A stretch of DNA of 64,000 nt from Pycnopodia helianthoides (lineage: Eukaryota > Echinodermata > Asteroidea > Forcipulatida > Asteriidae), in assembly GCA_032158295.1 (NCBI GenBank), contig CM063256.1, positions 7,599,725-7,663,724 on the forward strand. Direction: 5' to 3'. Positions 21,501 through 31,900 of this stretch are shown here, piece by piece. The translations under genes were made by a program, and so were the position numbers. The notes under the pieces were generated by a model. That model did no database searches. It was given only the letters and a program-made list of their open reading frames with translations, and was not told the origin of the DNA. The stretch's first letter is position 1; every line of letters starts with the position of its first letter.

Positions 21501-21889
21501 TTAAAGGAACATTACAGAATTGGTTTTTGCTAACAAAACGGTTGCTGGCAGTGTAATCACTTTATGTAATCCACCATATACATAAACTGACAAACCTGTA
21601 GAAGTTTGAGATCGATCGGCCATCTGGGTCACGAGAAAATAGTGAAAAACCGATTACACAATTGCATGAAATCATATAGATTCAACAAATGAATAAAACG
21701 CTCACTGAGCGATAAACTCCAATCGGAAAATTAGTTTATTCATTTCTCACCAAATATTTCAGACAGAAATATTTCAAGGGATGTTTTCTACTATTATTAT
21801 CATTAGACCGTGTAAGTTTTATGTAAATCTGTGATCAAAAGTATATTTTACAAGTTTTTTTCTTACCAATTCTGTAATGTTCCTTTTAA
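21501..21889 (+). mobile_element. MITE family D, copy 4
   Basis: Full copy, TTAAAGGAACATTACAGAAT to GTAATGTTCCTTTTAA. The centre GCTCACTGAGC is intact; a few bases are lost in CACCAAATATTTCAG. Confidence 0.85.
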
Positions 21890-22241
21890 TAAGCCTAGTA
21901 GTCACACGCATAAAAATCCCTGACACAGGAATTTCATTCTTCATTCGTTTGTCATATTTTATTTGTTTTTTCTTTCAATAAAACCCGACCTCCGAAATTT
22001 GCTAATTTTAACAAGTTGGTTGTATCATCTGTTTTTTCGCTAATGGATGGGAGTTTCCCTATTTTTTTAAAAAATCAATCAAGTAGTTTTCCCTCAAGCA
22101 GAGCAGTCTTAGCAAAATTAGTTGTTTGAAATTTGAGTACTGATAACACAGAATGCTACGAATTTTACATTTAAAAAGGGGCTCCAAGGTCTAGTTCAGT
22201 CTTGTGATCCACTCATATTCCAATTAATAGAGTCCTTTATG

Positions 22242-22622
22242 AAAATGGGGAAAAAATTACAAGTCTCTAAAAAATTCATGTTAAAATGGTGTGAAATGCC
22301 AGTGTGTTCGATACCCTTCCAGTGCAATTTTTGTCACACTCTAAAAATGTTCGATGACGTCACATTTCAAATAAATAGTCTGTACATTTTTTTGTACAGA
22401 GAATTTTAAGTTCATTTCTGAAATTTTGATGATACTCAATCAAAGCGGCATCGAGTTTGACCTTTTGGCAGGCGCAGAAATTCCTCTTTGGAATGTACAG
22501 ACCCATTTGTTTTTCGCCTTCGTCCGAGTGCGTCAGGTTTTGAATTTCACTCTAACAGGGTATGATATAAAATGGCATTTTACACCATTTTAACGTGAGG
22601 TTACAGACTTATGAGTTTTCCC
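22242..22622. mobile_element. About 380-bp inverted-repeat element
   Basis: The left arm GGGGAAAAAATTACAAGTCT...GTTAAAATGGTGTGAAATGCC and the complement of the right arm (ending 22622) agree over about 50 bp, with a core GTTAAAATGGTGTRAAATGCC. The centre has GTCTGTACA...TGTACAGA. No ORF. A TTAA-bounded family C copy begins 5 bp later. Confidence 0.65.
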
Positions 22623-22626
22623 CTCT

Positions 22627-22845
22627 TTAAAGGTATTATACAGGTATTATGTGGTTTCTGTTTTTTCAAATTATCGCGCGCGATAATTACTATTGTTTTA
22701 CTCGTTTCTCAGAAACGATAGCATTTTAGACAGAAATATTTTAAGGAACCCTTTATACCATTACTTACTTTAAATCATGTAAGTTATGTGTGAATCTGTG
22801 AACATTGTGTTTTTCGATCTTACCAATAGTGTACAGGGCCTTTAA
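22627..22845 (+). mobile_element. MITE family C, copy 4 (internally deleted)
   Basis: TTAAAGGTATTATACAGG joins directly to TATTATGTGGTTTCTG, so about 125 bp of the left half is missing. The palindrome TTATCGCGCGCGATAA is intact. Its right TTAA is shared with the next element. Confidence 0.8.
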
Positions 22846-23207
22846 AGGCAAAGTCTACTTCTTCTTTTTTTTAACCATTCTATTGTTTTGATCCTATGTA
22901 GATATAAACAATAAAACTAACCTGTGAAAATTTCATTTCAAAAGGTGGTAGCGTTTTTGAGATATTGCCAAAAATCTGGAGCGGTTATGTCCACACAGGA
23001 AGAAAAATCCCTCATAGGAATACACAATTCAGATTCAAATTTTGGGGGATAAAAACTTACATCTTTTTTCCATATCCACATTATGTTGAATTGAAATATT
23101 TCTCAAAATGCTTTATACTATCGAAAGTTGCTGTACTTCTATAACCAAGTCAGTTTTTATTGCCATTCATTTTTAGAGTGATTACCAATCGTATACCTTC
23201 CCTTTAA
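22842..23207 (-). mobile_element. MITE family B, copy 3
   Basis: Inverted B from TTAAAGGCAAAGTCTAC to CTTCCCTTTAA. It carries CTGGAGCGGTTATGTCCACA and AGTCAGTTTTTATTGCC. It starts at the TTAA that ends the family C copy. Confidence 0.8.
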
Positions 23208-23331
23208 TGATGACACTCTCTATTGAAAAATGAGTGCATCACAAAAATTGAATTTGACCTTGGTGAATTATCTACACACTGATCAAACGTCAGACATTTT
23301 TGTGTCTTCTGCAATGGTGGTATGCAGCTGC

Positions 23332-23406
23332 AATATTATTCAATATATTACAGTCTAATATTATTCAATATATTACAGTCTAATATTATTCAATATATTA
23401 CAGTCT
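23332..23406. repeat. 25-bp tandem repeat, three copies
   Basis: AATATTATTCAATATATTAC plus AGTCT, repeated three times almost perfectly. The first copy is preceded by CTGC, and the last ends in a variant (AGTCTTATG). Confidence 0.9.
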
Positions 23407-23467
23407 TATGCAGAGGTTCTCTCTCTGATTTGGAGGTGAAGTGAAGGTGGGGATGGGGGCAGGGGAA

Positions 23468-23912
23468 AGTGTAGTAATAGTGGCTTCTTATATAGCACTC
23501 ATGTTCGTCACTCAGTGACGCTCAAGGCACTTCAATATTCAGTATTTTCCTGCAAGGTATTGTGGAGCTACGTTTTAGACGAAGTATTAGACCTACAATG
23601 TGTGTATTCCTATACATAGCACCATGTAATGGTTTACAAGGTGCTGTGGCGCAATATGCAGCCAATCGAACCAGGAACACCGGGGCGAACCCCTTCTCTT
23701 TTCGATAAGTGCACTGGGTTCTTTTACGTGCATTACACAACACACGGGACCAACGGCTTTACGTCCCATCCGAAAGGACGCGGCAATAATGGTTAAGGGT
23801 CTTGCTTTAAGGACACGAGTGTCACGATTGGGACTCGAACCCAGACTCTGCTGAACTGAAGCACCAGAGCTTGAGTCTGGTGCTCTTATTCGCTCGGCCA
23901 CGACACGCCATT
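23468..23912 (-). mobile_element. tRNA-derived SINE, long form
   Basis: The minus strand starts GGCGTGTCGTGGCCGAGCGA, with B-box GGGTTCGAGTCC. The body has CTTAACCATTATTGCCGCGT, GGGACGTAAAGCCGTTGGTC and GGGGTTCGCCCCGGTGTTCC, and the tail GTGCTATATAAGAAGCCAC. It has the same head type as 20211-20568 but a different, longer body, shared with 29678-30062, 59901-60609 and 61666-61935. Confidence 0.85.
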
Positions 23913-25107
23913 ATGTGAACACTTATTTCTCGGGGTAGTTGAACCCTCAAAGAACAACATCCTCTGTTTTTCTTAACTGGCTGTCTGGTTTTCTGTTACC
24001 ACTCACCTGGGTTAATGGTCCTTAAGTATAGCTCCACCATCACGCGGGACAGTAGGTGTTATTTTTTTATGCAGTGAGCAATTTTGCAGGGTTGGCAGCT
24101 CACACAGTTTGGGAAAACACAAACAGGATTCCTAGCCCGGGCAAAGACTATATGGGTTTTTTCTCTTCTTCTGTCTGCGTTCAAATCAATGCTTGTAGTT
24201 GCTCAAGTTCATGTGGTAATTTAGTCATTTTATAAAAATGCACGTTCAAGTGGCAAGGAGTGGTCATTTTTAGGGGGAAAATATAAGACCAAGTCAAAAA
24301 ATTAACACTGGCTGATTCGTCCTGTTTTGAGTTTGTTTTTTTCAGTAAAGGAGGAGAGACGGCCTTTTGATGTTTGATTTTTAAAGTTATTTTTGGAGGA
24401 AAGGCGGAAAGAGCCAGACTAAAACAATGCTGTAGAACTTTGGAGTCTTAAATATGGGTAAATTTAAATCAATTAATGAAAGAATGGTGCCAAAATGACG
24501 TGAAAATACAGGCATTTTTAAAAGTCATTTGGGGGACAAAATACTAACGATTTTTAAAATTTTGTTTTAGTATGCGGCTTTAAAAAAGGATAAGGGCAGG
24601 GACGATTAACTGGTGGTTGTTTTTTTACTTGGCCTAAACTATTGAAAACCATCGAGGGTTTTAATTATTCAAATTATTATCAAATAATGTGTTTCATAGT
24701 AAAAGAAAAATGAATTAAAAATTCTTTTTTCTTCTTTGAAAAATGCTGACACATGCTTCTGAGAGAAAACATGTTAATTTTTGAAATGTCATGTTTATTG
24801 ATTTATTTAGTTATTTGTTTATTTATTTGGTTATATATTTGTTGCCTTAGTGAACGACTCCTGTGCCTTGCATGAGCAATGGCTGCATTTAGGTTTCACC
24901 TGTAACTTATTCATTGACTAGCTAATGGAACCAGTTAGCTTGTCGTCGAAGCTGGTCCGTCGGCCCTTTCACCAGCCCAAATTTTCATGTTAAGGGATGC
25001 TTTTCCAACACTGAACCACTGTAGCCAGACGGACGACTCAGTGAGAATTTTGACTGTCCCTCAGGTGTTTAGGGGGAGCCCAGGAGAGCCTTGTGACGGT
25101 ACAACCT
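23913..25107. other. No gene recognised
   Basis: AT-rich sequence without convincing ORFs. A diverged family J-like segment lies near 24990-25070 (CAACACTGAACCACTGTAGCC). Confidence 0.5.
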
Positions 25108-25168
25108 GTTGAGGTCAGGTGACTTTTTGTTGAGGTCAGGTGACTTTCTGTTGAGGTCAGGTGACTTC
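25108..25168. repeat. 21-bp tandem repeat with AGGTCA half-sites
   Basis: GTTGAGGTCAGGTGACTTTTT repeated three times at exactly 21-bp spacing, with minor changes in the T run. Each unit contains AGGTCA, the nuclear-receptor half-site, placed every two helical turns. Confidence 0.85.
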
Positions 25169-25195
25169 CTTGATCCTAATATTGGTACTTTTCCC

Positions 25196-25385
25196 AAACC
25201 ATGTTAGGTCAGTATTGTTTGAAGCTTTGCATGGTGTGGAAAAATAGGAAGGAACTATAAAAAAATAAATATTAAACTTGCGGGTACAACCATGTGTAAA
25301 TCTCTTTTGGGAGGAGTGTTGGCTCTGAAAAGAGCCGGTGTGGTCTCGACGTTTCGAACAGTATACTCTGCTCGTCTTCATGTTA
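25196..25385 (-). mobile_element. Penelope-like/retrozyme-type end, subfamily H2, copy 1
   Basis: On the minus strand: degenerate ribozyme (25382-25342), hairpin GGCTCT/AGAGCC (25336-25321), AACACTCCTCCC, ACATGGTTGTACCCGCAAG, then CACACCATGCAAAGCTTCAAA. The order of modules equals H1 though most sequence differs. Confidence 0.55.
25342..25382 (-). ncRNA. Degenerate hammerhead-like motif, H2 copy 1
   Basis: Minus strand: ATGAAGA (CTGAAGA expected), extra C, stem II GAGCAG/CTGTTC with one G-U pair and an AGTATA loop, GAAA, CGTC, then GAGACC. The 5' stem I arm (CCTAACA) does not pair with GAGACC and core C3 is changed, so catalysis is unlikely. Confidence 0.45.
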
Positions 25386-27029
25386 GGTCAATTCCATGAA
25401 ATAAAGTGTGGTTGTGGCTGACTTGTAATGTTTTTTTTAAAGGACTCCCTTTCCCCTTCGCACAGAAACCAAACCCCCAAATCAACAATAACATCTCCCT
25501 TATTGAAATTGGTTTTCCCGATGATTTCCACTCAGTAACCCAATCCTCAACAACCCTAAACTATTTACGTTGTAGTTTTGGGCCATAAAACTCCAGGCTT
25601 CCTTGTTCATCTTCCCGAACCCTGTTTCCCAGAAGCTCTTTGCCCAATCCGACGGGAGTTTCGTGTGTGTTTTTTCGTAGCCAAAATATTCAAAGCGGAA
25701 CCCACCATTATATCCCTTGAGTGTCACCACCCAAGACAAGAGCTCTCCGTTCACACTGCAGGGAAACACACCCCTCCCCTTCTGTTCCCTCTGAAGTGTT
25801 TTCAATTCCAAGTTGGAATCGGACAGTCACGTTGTCACTTGAAACTTCAGGCAGGTCTGTAATTTGTCACGGTTTTTCCCTGATTTCTTGAAAGATGTGA
25901 TTTTTACCATCAAGGGAAGAAAGAGACGGCCCTTATTGTGTCTAAGCCTCTAGTTTTACACTCTAGAACTTGTAGGACAGAGTCTGTAAATCATGTAAGT
26001 TCAGTGGATGTCAAACTCCTGTCATATTTAAGGATTTTTTTCCTTACTTTTTTGCTCTGCAGTCAGATCCCTGCTTAAGGTGTTATTGTTCAAGAGTTTT
26101 AGGGGGCATTGTGTCGGATTTGATTTAATTCCACTGTCATGCAGGTTGTATTGTTTAAACCCGGATTGTTTCAGGAAATCTTTCACCGAATTAATAATTA
26201 CAGACAATAGCTGTTGTTTCTTCTTCGAAAGAGCAAAACAAATCTGAGATAATTTTCATTTTATCTTTAGTACAAAATGATCAATTGTCTTCAATTTGAA
26301 AAGAAAAACCTTACCTCCAAGCAAACTATTTTCCTGAATGCATTTGAAATTTTCTAATTTTTCAGTTTTACGATCTCTGTCGTTAAAACACGGAAGGGGT
26401 AAAGCGAGTGTTCACTTTTCCCGAATCCCCCCCTCCCTCCCTCTCCCCGGAGCACTGAATGTGACAAATTGTTTTTCGCGTGACTCCAGAATTACACGTG
26501 CAAAGGTGGATCATGAAGCGTACGCACATGTCCATGTACAGCTCCTTCAAGATCTAGCGGTGTCTTGTAGACATTCGTTTATCCGGCCTCCTTAAGAAAT
26601 TCCAATTAAAGCTAAACCTGCATCTCAATAATTACACGTTCGTGAGTCTATCTGGGTCATCCGTTACCTACGGGAAGTTTCAGTTGGCCTTCTCCGTCTA
26701 CTAGTTGGCCAACTCAAAGCCTTGTTTATTGGAATTGAAGGTTTTCTTTGATCCTTTTTGTCCCGGAATGTGCCAGTGCGTGTTTTTTTTCGTTCGTCGT
26801 CGAGCAGTAATTGGCTAAATATTCATGAGAAAAAGAACATGTATTAGACGGAGTTGCTCTTTGTGGAGGGGGTTTGAAGGAGAAATGGTGGGCGGGGGGG
26901 GGGGGGGGCTGGAGTATGGGTACTTGAAACAAATCTAGCGGTGCACACTTAAATACACACGTGTTTGTCAACTGGATAAATCGAGCGCTTCTCTTTGTCG
27001 ACCCATTGTTTGGACTTTTTTTTTTTTTT
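25386..27029. other. No gene recognised; family I remnant at 25868-26010
   Basis: A 103-codon minus frame (25500-25811) overlaps a 94-codon plus frame (25578-25862). Neither contains a recognisable motif or good splice context. The segment 25868-26010 (CCCTGATTTCTTGAAAG..., GACAGAGTCTGTAAATC) is a degenerate family I copy. A G run of about 15 lies at 26894-26908. Confidence 0.45.
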
Positions 27030-27110
27030 TAAGGGACATCCCTGTTGATTTTGTACACTAAAGCGAAGCAATAATGTCCTCGCTCTGTCGAAACACCCGG
27101 ATGCCTTTTT
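27030..27110 (+). repeat. Dispersed repeat family M, copy 1
   Basis: GGGACATCC...TTTTGTACACTAAAGCGAAG and GATGTCC/ATGTCCTCGCTC-like text recur at 60695-60795 and in its duplicate at 62020-62115. Confidence 0.5.
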
Positions 27111-27111
27111 G

Positions 27112-27205
27112 TTAAAGGCAGGATAAACTTTTGGTAATTGTCAATGACTAGTATTCTCACTTTGTGTAACCCAACTGACATATGCATAAAATAACAAGGG
27201 GGAAT
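27112..27205 (+). mobile_element. MITE family A, left-end fragment
   Basis: TTAAAGGCAGGATAAACTTTTGGTAATTGTC followed by CTCACTTTGTGTAACCCAAC; truncated after about 90 bp. Confidence 0.65.
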
Positions 27206-27594
27206 TTAGAGACTTGATACTCTTCCTTATTTGGTTTTCAAGTTTTTTGCCTTCAGTAAATCGGCAAGATTGTTGTTAAATAGCCTGACAAACATCTATC
27301 GAAAGCCTACTAAATATGTAGGTTAGCTCTTTAACTTAGTATGATTTCCTTCTTTTTTTTTTAGACTGAACTTGCCATTCCAATTTCAAGAACAAAGTTC
27401 AAGACCCGGAGTGATTATCAATGTTTTCTGCTATTAAATCAATTGAATTCATGAAAAAAATAATTCAACCGTATTTTTTAAAGGCCTACTGTTGACCTTC
27501 TATTATTTAAAATGGACACTTATAATCACTGCTGTGGTCTGCATATCATTTCAAAAAAAGAACAGTATCGGTAATTGTTGTAATAAGTTGGATT

Positions 27595-27749
27595 TGAAAC
27601 TTTGCACCGTGGAAAAACAGTTAAGTAGGTTCAGGCTAACACCATTGTACATGAAGAATCTCTCTAATATGAGTTGTGGTTGTTCTGAAAAGAACTGGTG
27701 GTGTTTGACTCGAAGTTTCGATCAGCATGCTCTGATCGTCTTCAAGACG
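27595..27749 (-). mobile_element. Penelope-like/retrozyme-type end, subfamily H2, copy 2 (compact)
   Basis: Minus strand: ribozyme-like motif, then hairpin GTTCT/AGAAC (27695-27682), then GTACAATGGTGTTAGCC and CACGGTGCAAAGTTTCAAA, the same boxes as other copies but with a shortened middle. Confidence 0.5.
27707..27749 (-). ncRNA. Degenerate hammerhead-like motif, H2 copy 2
   Basis: Minus strand: TTGAAGA, extra C, perfect stem II GATCAG/CTGATC with AGCATG loop, GAAAC then TTC. Stem II differs from H1 (GACTAG/CTAGTC) by two compensating pair changes. The core C3 and the cleavage triplet are altered. Confidence 0.45.
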
Positions 27750-28034
27750 TTATTTTTATCTGGATATTTATCTGGATCTTTGTATCAGCTCCTTAAAGGC
27801 AAAGTGTCCCTTTGATTTTGGGAACCGTTCAATTGTTTTTATCCAAAATCAATGTAGATATATTCAATAAAACTAAGCTGTTAAAATTTCATTTCAAAAG
27901 GTGGTTGCGATTTTGAGATATCGCCGAAAATCTGCGGTTATTTCCATGCAGGAAGAATAATCCATAATTGAAATACACAACCTAAGAAACATGCATGAAA
28001 CGTTTCTCAGATTGAAATGTTTTTGAATCCCTCT

Positions 28035-28256
28035 CAATAATAATTTAATAATAATAATACAGTATTTATATAGCGCCAAAATTCATGAAAAAACAAGCTC
28101 TAAGGCGCTTTACACAAATTATTAAAGAAATGGATACACATTAAAAAGTACAATTAAAAACCACTACAGGAACAATTTAAAATATAGGCAGGAAAATTAT
28201 GTGATGAAAATCATGTAAATTGTATTTAAAAATGCTAAAAAATAAAAGCCATCATT
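28035..28256 (-). mobile_element. LINE/SINE-type 3' fragment nested in family B
   Basis: On the minus strand it ends GTGTAAAGCGCCTTAGAGC...GGCGCTATATAAATACTG then (ATT)n. This is the 3' tail style of 5'-truncated retroposons. The head is missing. Confidence 0.65.
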
Positions 28257-28274
28257 AAAAACCACATTCCTTTG

Positions 28275-28346
28275 AAGGGAATCGTTTCTCAACATGTTAA
28301 GGGAATCGTTTCTCAACATGTTAAGGGAATCGTTTCTCAACATGTT
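28275..28346. repeat. 24-bp perfect triplication
   Basis: AAGGGAATCGTTTCTCAACA plus TGTT repeated three times without change. A single copy is normal in family B, so this is a recent in-place amplification. Read forward it gives KGIVSQHV three times, an accident of the repeat. Confidence 0.9.
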
Positions 28347-28819
28347 ATACATTATCAGCAGCTGCAGCGCTTCTTACTAAGTCAGTTTTTACGGTCATTA
28401 CATTTTGTACCAAAGCTACACCTTCCCTTTAAACAAAAATCAATGTTAAGTTTCATACTGTGGAACCTTAATATGATAATCTGAAATTTACAGCCGCCAC
28501 TCCATTTTGCATATCATTTATAACCCATATCCGTCTGGTTAGTCACAGTGCATATAGACATTGTTTCTGCTGTACGCCCATGTTTTGTCCATTGCTGTAT
28601 AATTATTACAATAACCATTCATTGTGTACCGCTCATCAAATAAGCATACCCAAGCAAACTTGTATACTTTTGGAAAGAGCACGTAACTCTCTTTATTAAA
28701 TGTGTTATATATTTTTTTCATATTTCCGTCCCGATACAACTAGTAATATTTTTACATTATGTTGTAGGTCGTTCTATGCCTTTACTCCTGAAAAATTGAT
28801 GGAATGTTTATATAGTTAG

Positions 28820-28961
28820 CAGGCATGCAACTTTTCCTCGGATCAGCTGATTTCCTCTTTTTTTATTCTCAGTTTTACCATTCAAAATTGAAAAATACTG
28901 TACAAAATCATTGACATTTTGTAATTTTCTCTTTTTTGGTGAAGTTACAGTTGCATGCCTG
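28820..28961. mobile_element. 142-bp MITE with 6-bp target duplication, copy 1
   Basis: Perfect 13-bp inverted ends CAGGCATGCAACT...AGTTGCATGCCTG, flanked by AGTTAG at 28814-28819 and 28962-28967. Copies at 48665-48811 and 52801-52942 have different flanks. No coding capacity. Confidence 0.9.
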
Positions 28962-29677
28962 AGTTAGGCAGACTTAGCTTTAAAATATAAAAATTGACAG
29001 TAATTTCCATAATGATTTTTTCCCCCCGGATGATGCTCTGAATATCAAATATCTGCTCCTTTGCAAAATATACTTGCCTCCACCCCCCCTCCCCAACACA
29101 TTAATTCAGTATTCACAGTATAGGCAAGATAGACATCATGAAAAATATCTTCAAAGGGTGGCCAGGCATCAACAAATATGCGTTGTGCCGTAAAGTGCTA
29201 GGCCTGTCACCGTGGCAACACTTTTTTCTCTCTCTTGAACACTCCGAAATAACTTCATTGTAAAATGTTGAATTGAAGTAATACTGAGAGAGCGGGAGGG
29301 GTTTTATTCAAATTGTATGTGACTTGTGACCACAGAGTGTTGATTGTAAACGGCCAAGTGTTGATTCTCGGCCAAGTGTTGATAACTTAACAGTTATGAA
29401 CGGATGTTTTTTAGTTTTTGTGTAAATTCTTTCAAGTTTGTTGTCTTCTTGTCAACGATCTGTTGGTCTTGTTAGTTGGAAAGCATGATATCAATATTTT
29501 GTATGGATTCAGTGTTGTTATAAATTATTTCATTTTTTTTTTCCACCTTATTTAATTTGTTGTATTTTTTTTTTGTGGTATCGTGACCATTAAAAAAGAA
29601 AGGTTTATACTTGATCTAATCAGCCATCTCAAACAAAAATTCCTTTTTTTTTGGGGGGGGGGGGGACATTTGAAGGC
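28962..29677. other. No gene recognised
   Basis: Unique AT-rich sequence; GGCCAAGTGTTGAT occurs twice close together near 29350-29382. A G run of about 11 lies at 29654-29664. Confidence 0.5.
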
Positions 29678-30062
29678 GTGTCGTAGCCGAGCGGTCAAGC
29701 GCACTGGACACAAGCTCTGGTGTTTCTGACCAGTAGAGTGTGGGTTTCGAGACACCTGTGTCCTTAAAGCAAGACACTTAACCATTATTGCTTCGTCCTT
29801 CAGATGGGACGTAAAGCCGTTGGTCCTGTGTGTTGTGTGACGCATGTAAAAGAACCAGTTACACTTTTCGTTAAGAGAAGGGGTTCGCCCCGGTGTTCGC
29901 TGTTATGGTTGGCTGCAGATTGCGCCACAGTACCTTGTGAACCGCTACATACATGTGTATGTTAATAAATAGGTCTTAATTTCAAACAGAGCTCCACATA
30001 CCTTGTAGGGAAGACGCCCTCTTGTGAGATAAAAGCGCTTTACAAGAACTGTGTATTATCGT
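29678..30062 (+). mobile_element. tRNA-derived SINE, long form, copy 2
   Basis: Starts GGCGTGTCGTAGCCGAGCGG (A-box intact). The B-box region is decayed (GTGGGTTTCGAGACACC). The body has ACTTAACCATTATTGCTTCG, GGGACGTAAAGCCGTTGGTC and GGGGTTCGCCCCGGTGTTCG, ending AGCGCTTTACAAGAACTG. Confidence 0.8.
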
Positions 30063-30904
30063 TATTTTCTATTATCATTAATAAGTGAAGTACATTTTCA
30101 TGTTTTGTTTTCTACAGAAACCCTTTCCATCTCTTTTGACCAACCGTTTCGTTTCCGCACACGATACAAAATCTAACGTTTTGAATGTTTTTTTTTCTTT
30201 CTGTCAAGTGAATTCTGTCAACAGCTGTCCACTTAAAAAAAGAAGAAGAAAGAAGCTGTTTTCAGTTGAAGACTGCGCGCCTTCGCTCGGCCCACCCACC
30301 CACCCACCCTCCGCAAAGATGTTCAATCAAATTTACTGCACACGCACCCCTCTTTTAGAAAATACGACCACAACCGTGACATTTCATCCATTACAGAAAA
30401 GGACGACCATTTCCATGGTTACTGGGGGAAAAATCCAGAACGATTGAGCACATAGATGCAATTAGGTGACTTCTCACACGCACCGATGCATGATGCGCAC
30501 AAGTTTTGGCCTTCGAACCACTGGGACCCCCCCCATCTGATTAATAACATTGGTTCCGCATGAACAGTTTGACAGTTTTCATTTACTTTAAAAGATGTGG
30601 AACGACCATTCTTGTGATTCAATGGATTTCTGATTGTTTGTGCGGCGTTGTAACTTAATACCCTGTGTTTATTACGTGGGACTTACGTCAAGCACCATCG
30701 TCAATGGTGGTTTTTTGCAGCGGCTTTTGTAAGGACGTTGTTTTTGTCCTCGGCGCCAAGCTCCGTGTATGTAACAACAATGAGCCGTTGTTCCTTTATG
30801 ACCATTCCTGGCTTTCCCCCTCCCCAACACCAACCCCTTTCCCAATCATGCCCAGTGCCATTTCGTTTGTGTCTTTTGAAATTTTACAAAACAAATTCAG
30901 CATT
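30063..30904. other. No gene recognised
   Basis: Unique sequence with a CCCA-rich tract near 30290-30310 and an X-box-like TTTCCATGGTTAC near 30410-30422. The upstream part of the 30738-31106 frame is not similar to any domain I recognise. Confidence 0.45.
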
Positions 30905-31205
30905 TTTCAGCACACTCCGTTCCAGCTCAGATACAACGACTCTCATTAAACCTCAAACCAGATACACTTCATCTTCCATAGGTTTTTATGCAGCAGCACC
31001 AAACCTTTGGAACAATCTTCATTATCAAATACGTCGTGCTAATTCACTTTCTGATTTCAAAATATCACTCAAAACACACCTTTCCCATACTTATTTTGCT
31101 AACTAGGCTATTTATTTCTTTCTCATGGCTTTGTATTGTTGTGGTACGTTGTGGTACCTTTTTTGTGTAAGTACGCTATATAAATGCTTAGATTATTATT
31201 ATTAA
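30905..31205 (+). mobile_element. 5'-truncated non-LTR retrotransposon with reverse-transcriptase C-terminus
   Basis: The frame ending at TAG 31106 reads LRSSSDTTTLIKPQTRY, then FYAAAPNLWNNLHYQIR, then LSDFKISLKTHLSHTYF. This is the characteristic C-terminal tail of LINE polyproteins (an AAPxLWNxLP-like motif and an SxxxFKxxLKTHLF-like motif). The 3' UTR ends GTACGCTATATAAATGCTTA then (ATT)n. The polymerase core is absent, so the copy is dead. The clade is not determinable from the fragment. Confidence 0.8.
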
Positions 31206-31667
31206 ATAATATTCCCCTGTAGAATGGCTCATAATATCTGATGCAATGCATTGAATCATCCCCTTCCAGCTTCACAAGTATCTTTTGATTTGGTCTTCAC
31301 ATAATTAAAAAAAAAAAATATTTAATCTTTTTGAAGAATGCAGTCGGTGATCAATTTCCTGCTTACCTCACAATTTTGGGCAAAGATGAAACCAGTAACC
31401 AATTAAAGTCACATGTGTCTGATGCACACTGTCCGTAACTGGTTCTTCGCTTACTAAAATCCCTGCAAATACACTGAGCCATTTTTTGAAATGTGACGAA
31501 ACCTTGGGCCTGATAAAGCATGCAGTTAAGTTTCTCTCATACAATAGAGCTAGTTATGTGGGAACCTAATGTTTCCCAAAAAGGAAACCCGTAAGACTGT
31601 TTGGATTAAAAATATTCAGCAAGGTTTTACTGTCTTTCAGGGTGGATGCTTAATGCAGGCGTGTGAT
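31206..31667. other. No gene recognised
   Basis: Nothing supported beyond short A-runs. Confidence 0.5.
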
Positions 31668-31900
31668 TTCTCAGGGTTTTTTTTCTCCTGATTTCAGGAT
31701 TCTCTCAAAACCTCCTTGAGGCTTCAAATTTTCTTGAAAGAAGTAAAGCAATCGCCAAAGGGAGACAGAATCAGTCCACATTGTGTCAAAACCTGTAGTT
31801 TCTGCATTTCTGGTGATGCACAGAGTCTGTATACCTCCTGAATTGGAACATCCGCGAGGTTCAGGGTCTGGAATAAAGGGGACCCAGACCCGCAAGCCAT
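31668..31900 (+). repeat. Dispersed repeat family I, copy 3 (uninterrupted)
   Basis: TCTCCTGATTTCAGGATTCTC, AAAGGGAGACAGAATCAGTC, GATGCACAGAGTCTGTATAC and CGCGAGGTTCAGGGTCTGG. This copy shows the empty site for the family E insertion at 19199-19345. Confidence 0.65.

Larger units (their letters stand above)
27793..28432 (-). mobile_element. MITE family B, copy 4, interrupted
   Basis: Inverted B from TTAAAGGCAAAGTGTCCC to CCTTCCCTTTAA. It is split at about 28034 by a LINE/SINE-type insert and resumes with AAAACCACATTCCTTTG at about 28256. Its right half carries a 24-bp triplication. Confidence 0.8.

Noticed and set aside
23820..23912. Possible tRNA-Leu/Ser genes at SINE heads (20484-20568, 23820-23912, 59901-59990)
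   Set aside because: A and B boxes are present, but each continues into a SINE body and a LINE-like tail.
25500..25811. 103-aa minus ORF of protein-like composition
   Set aside because: An overlapping opposite-strand frame is equally open and no motif or exon signal supports it.
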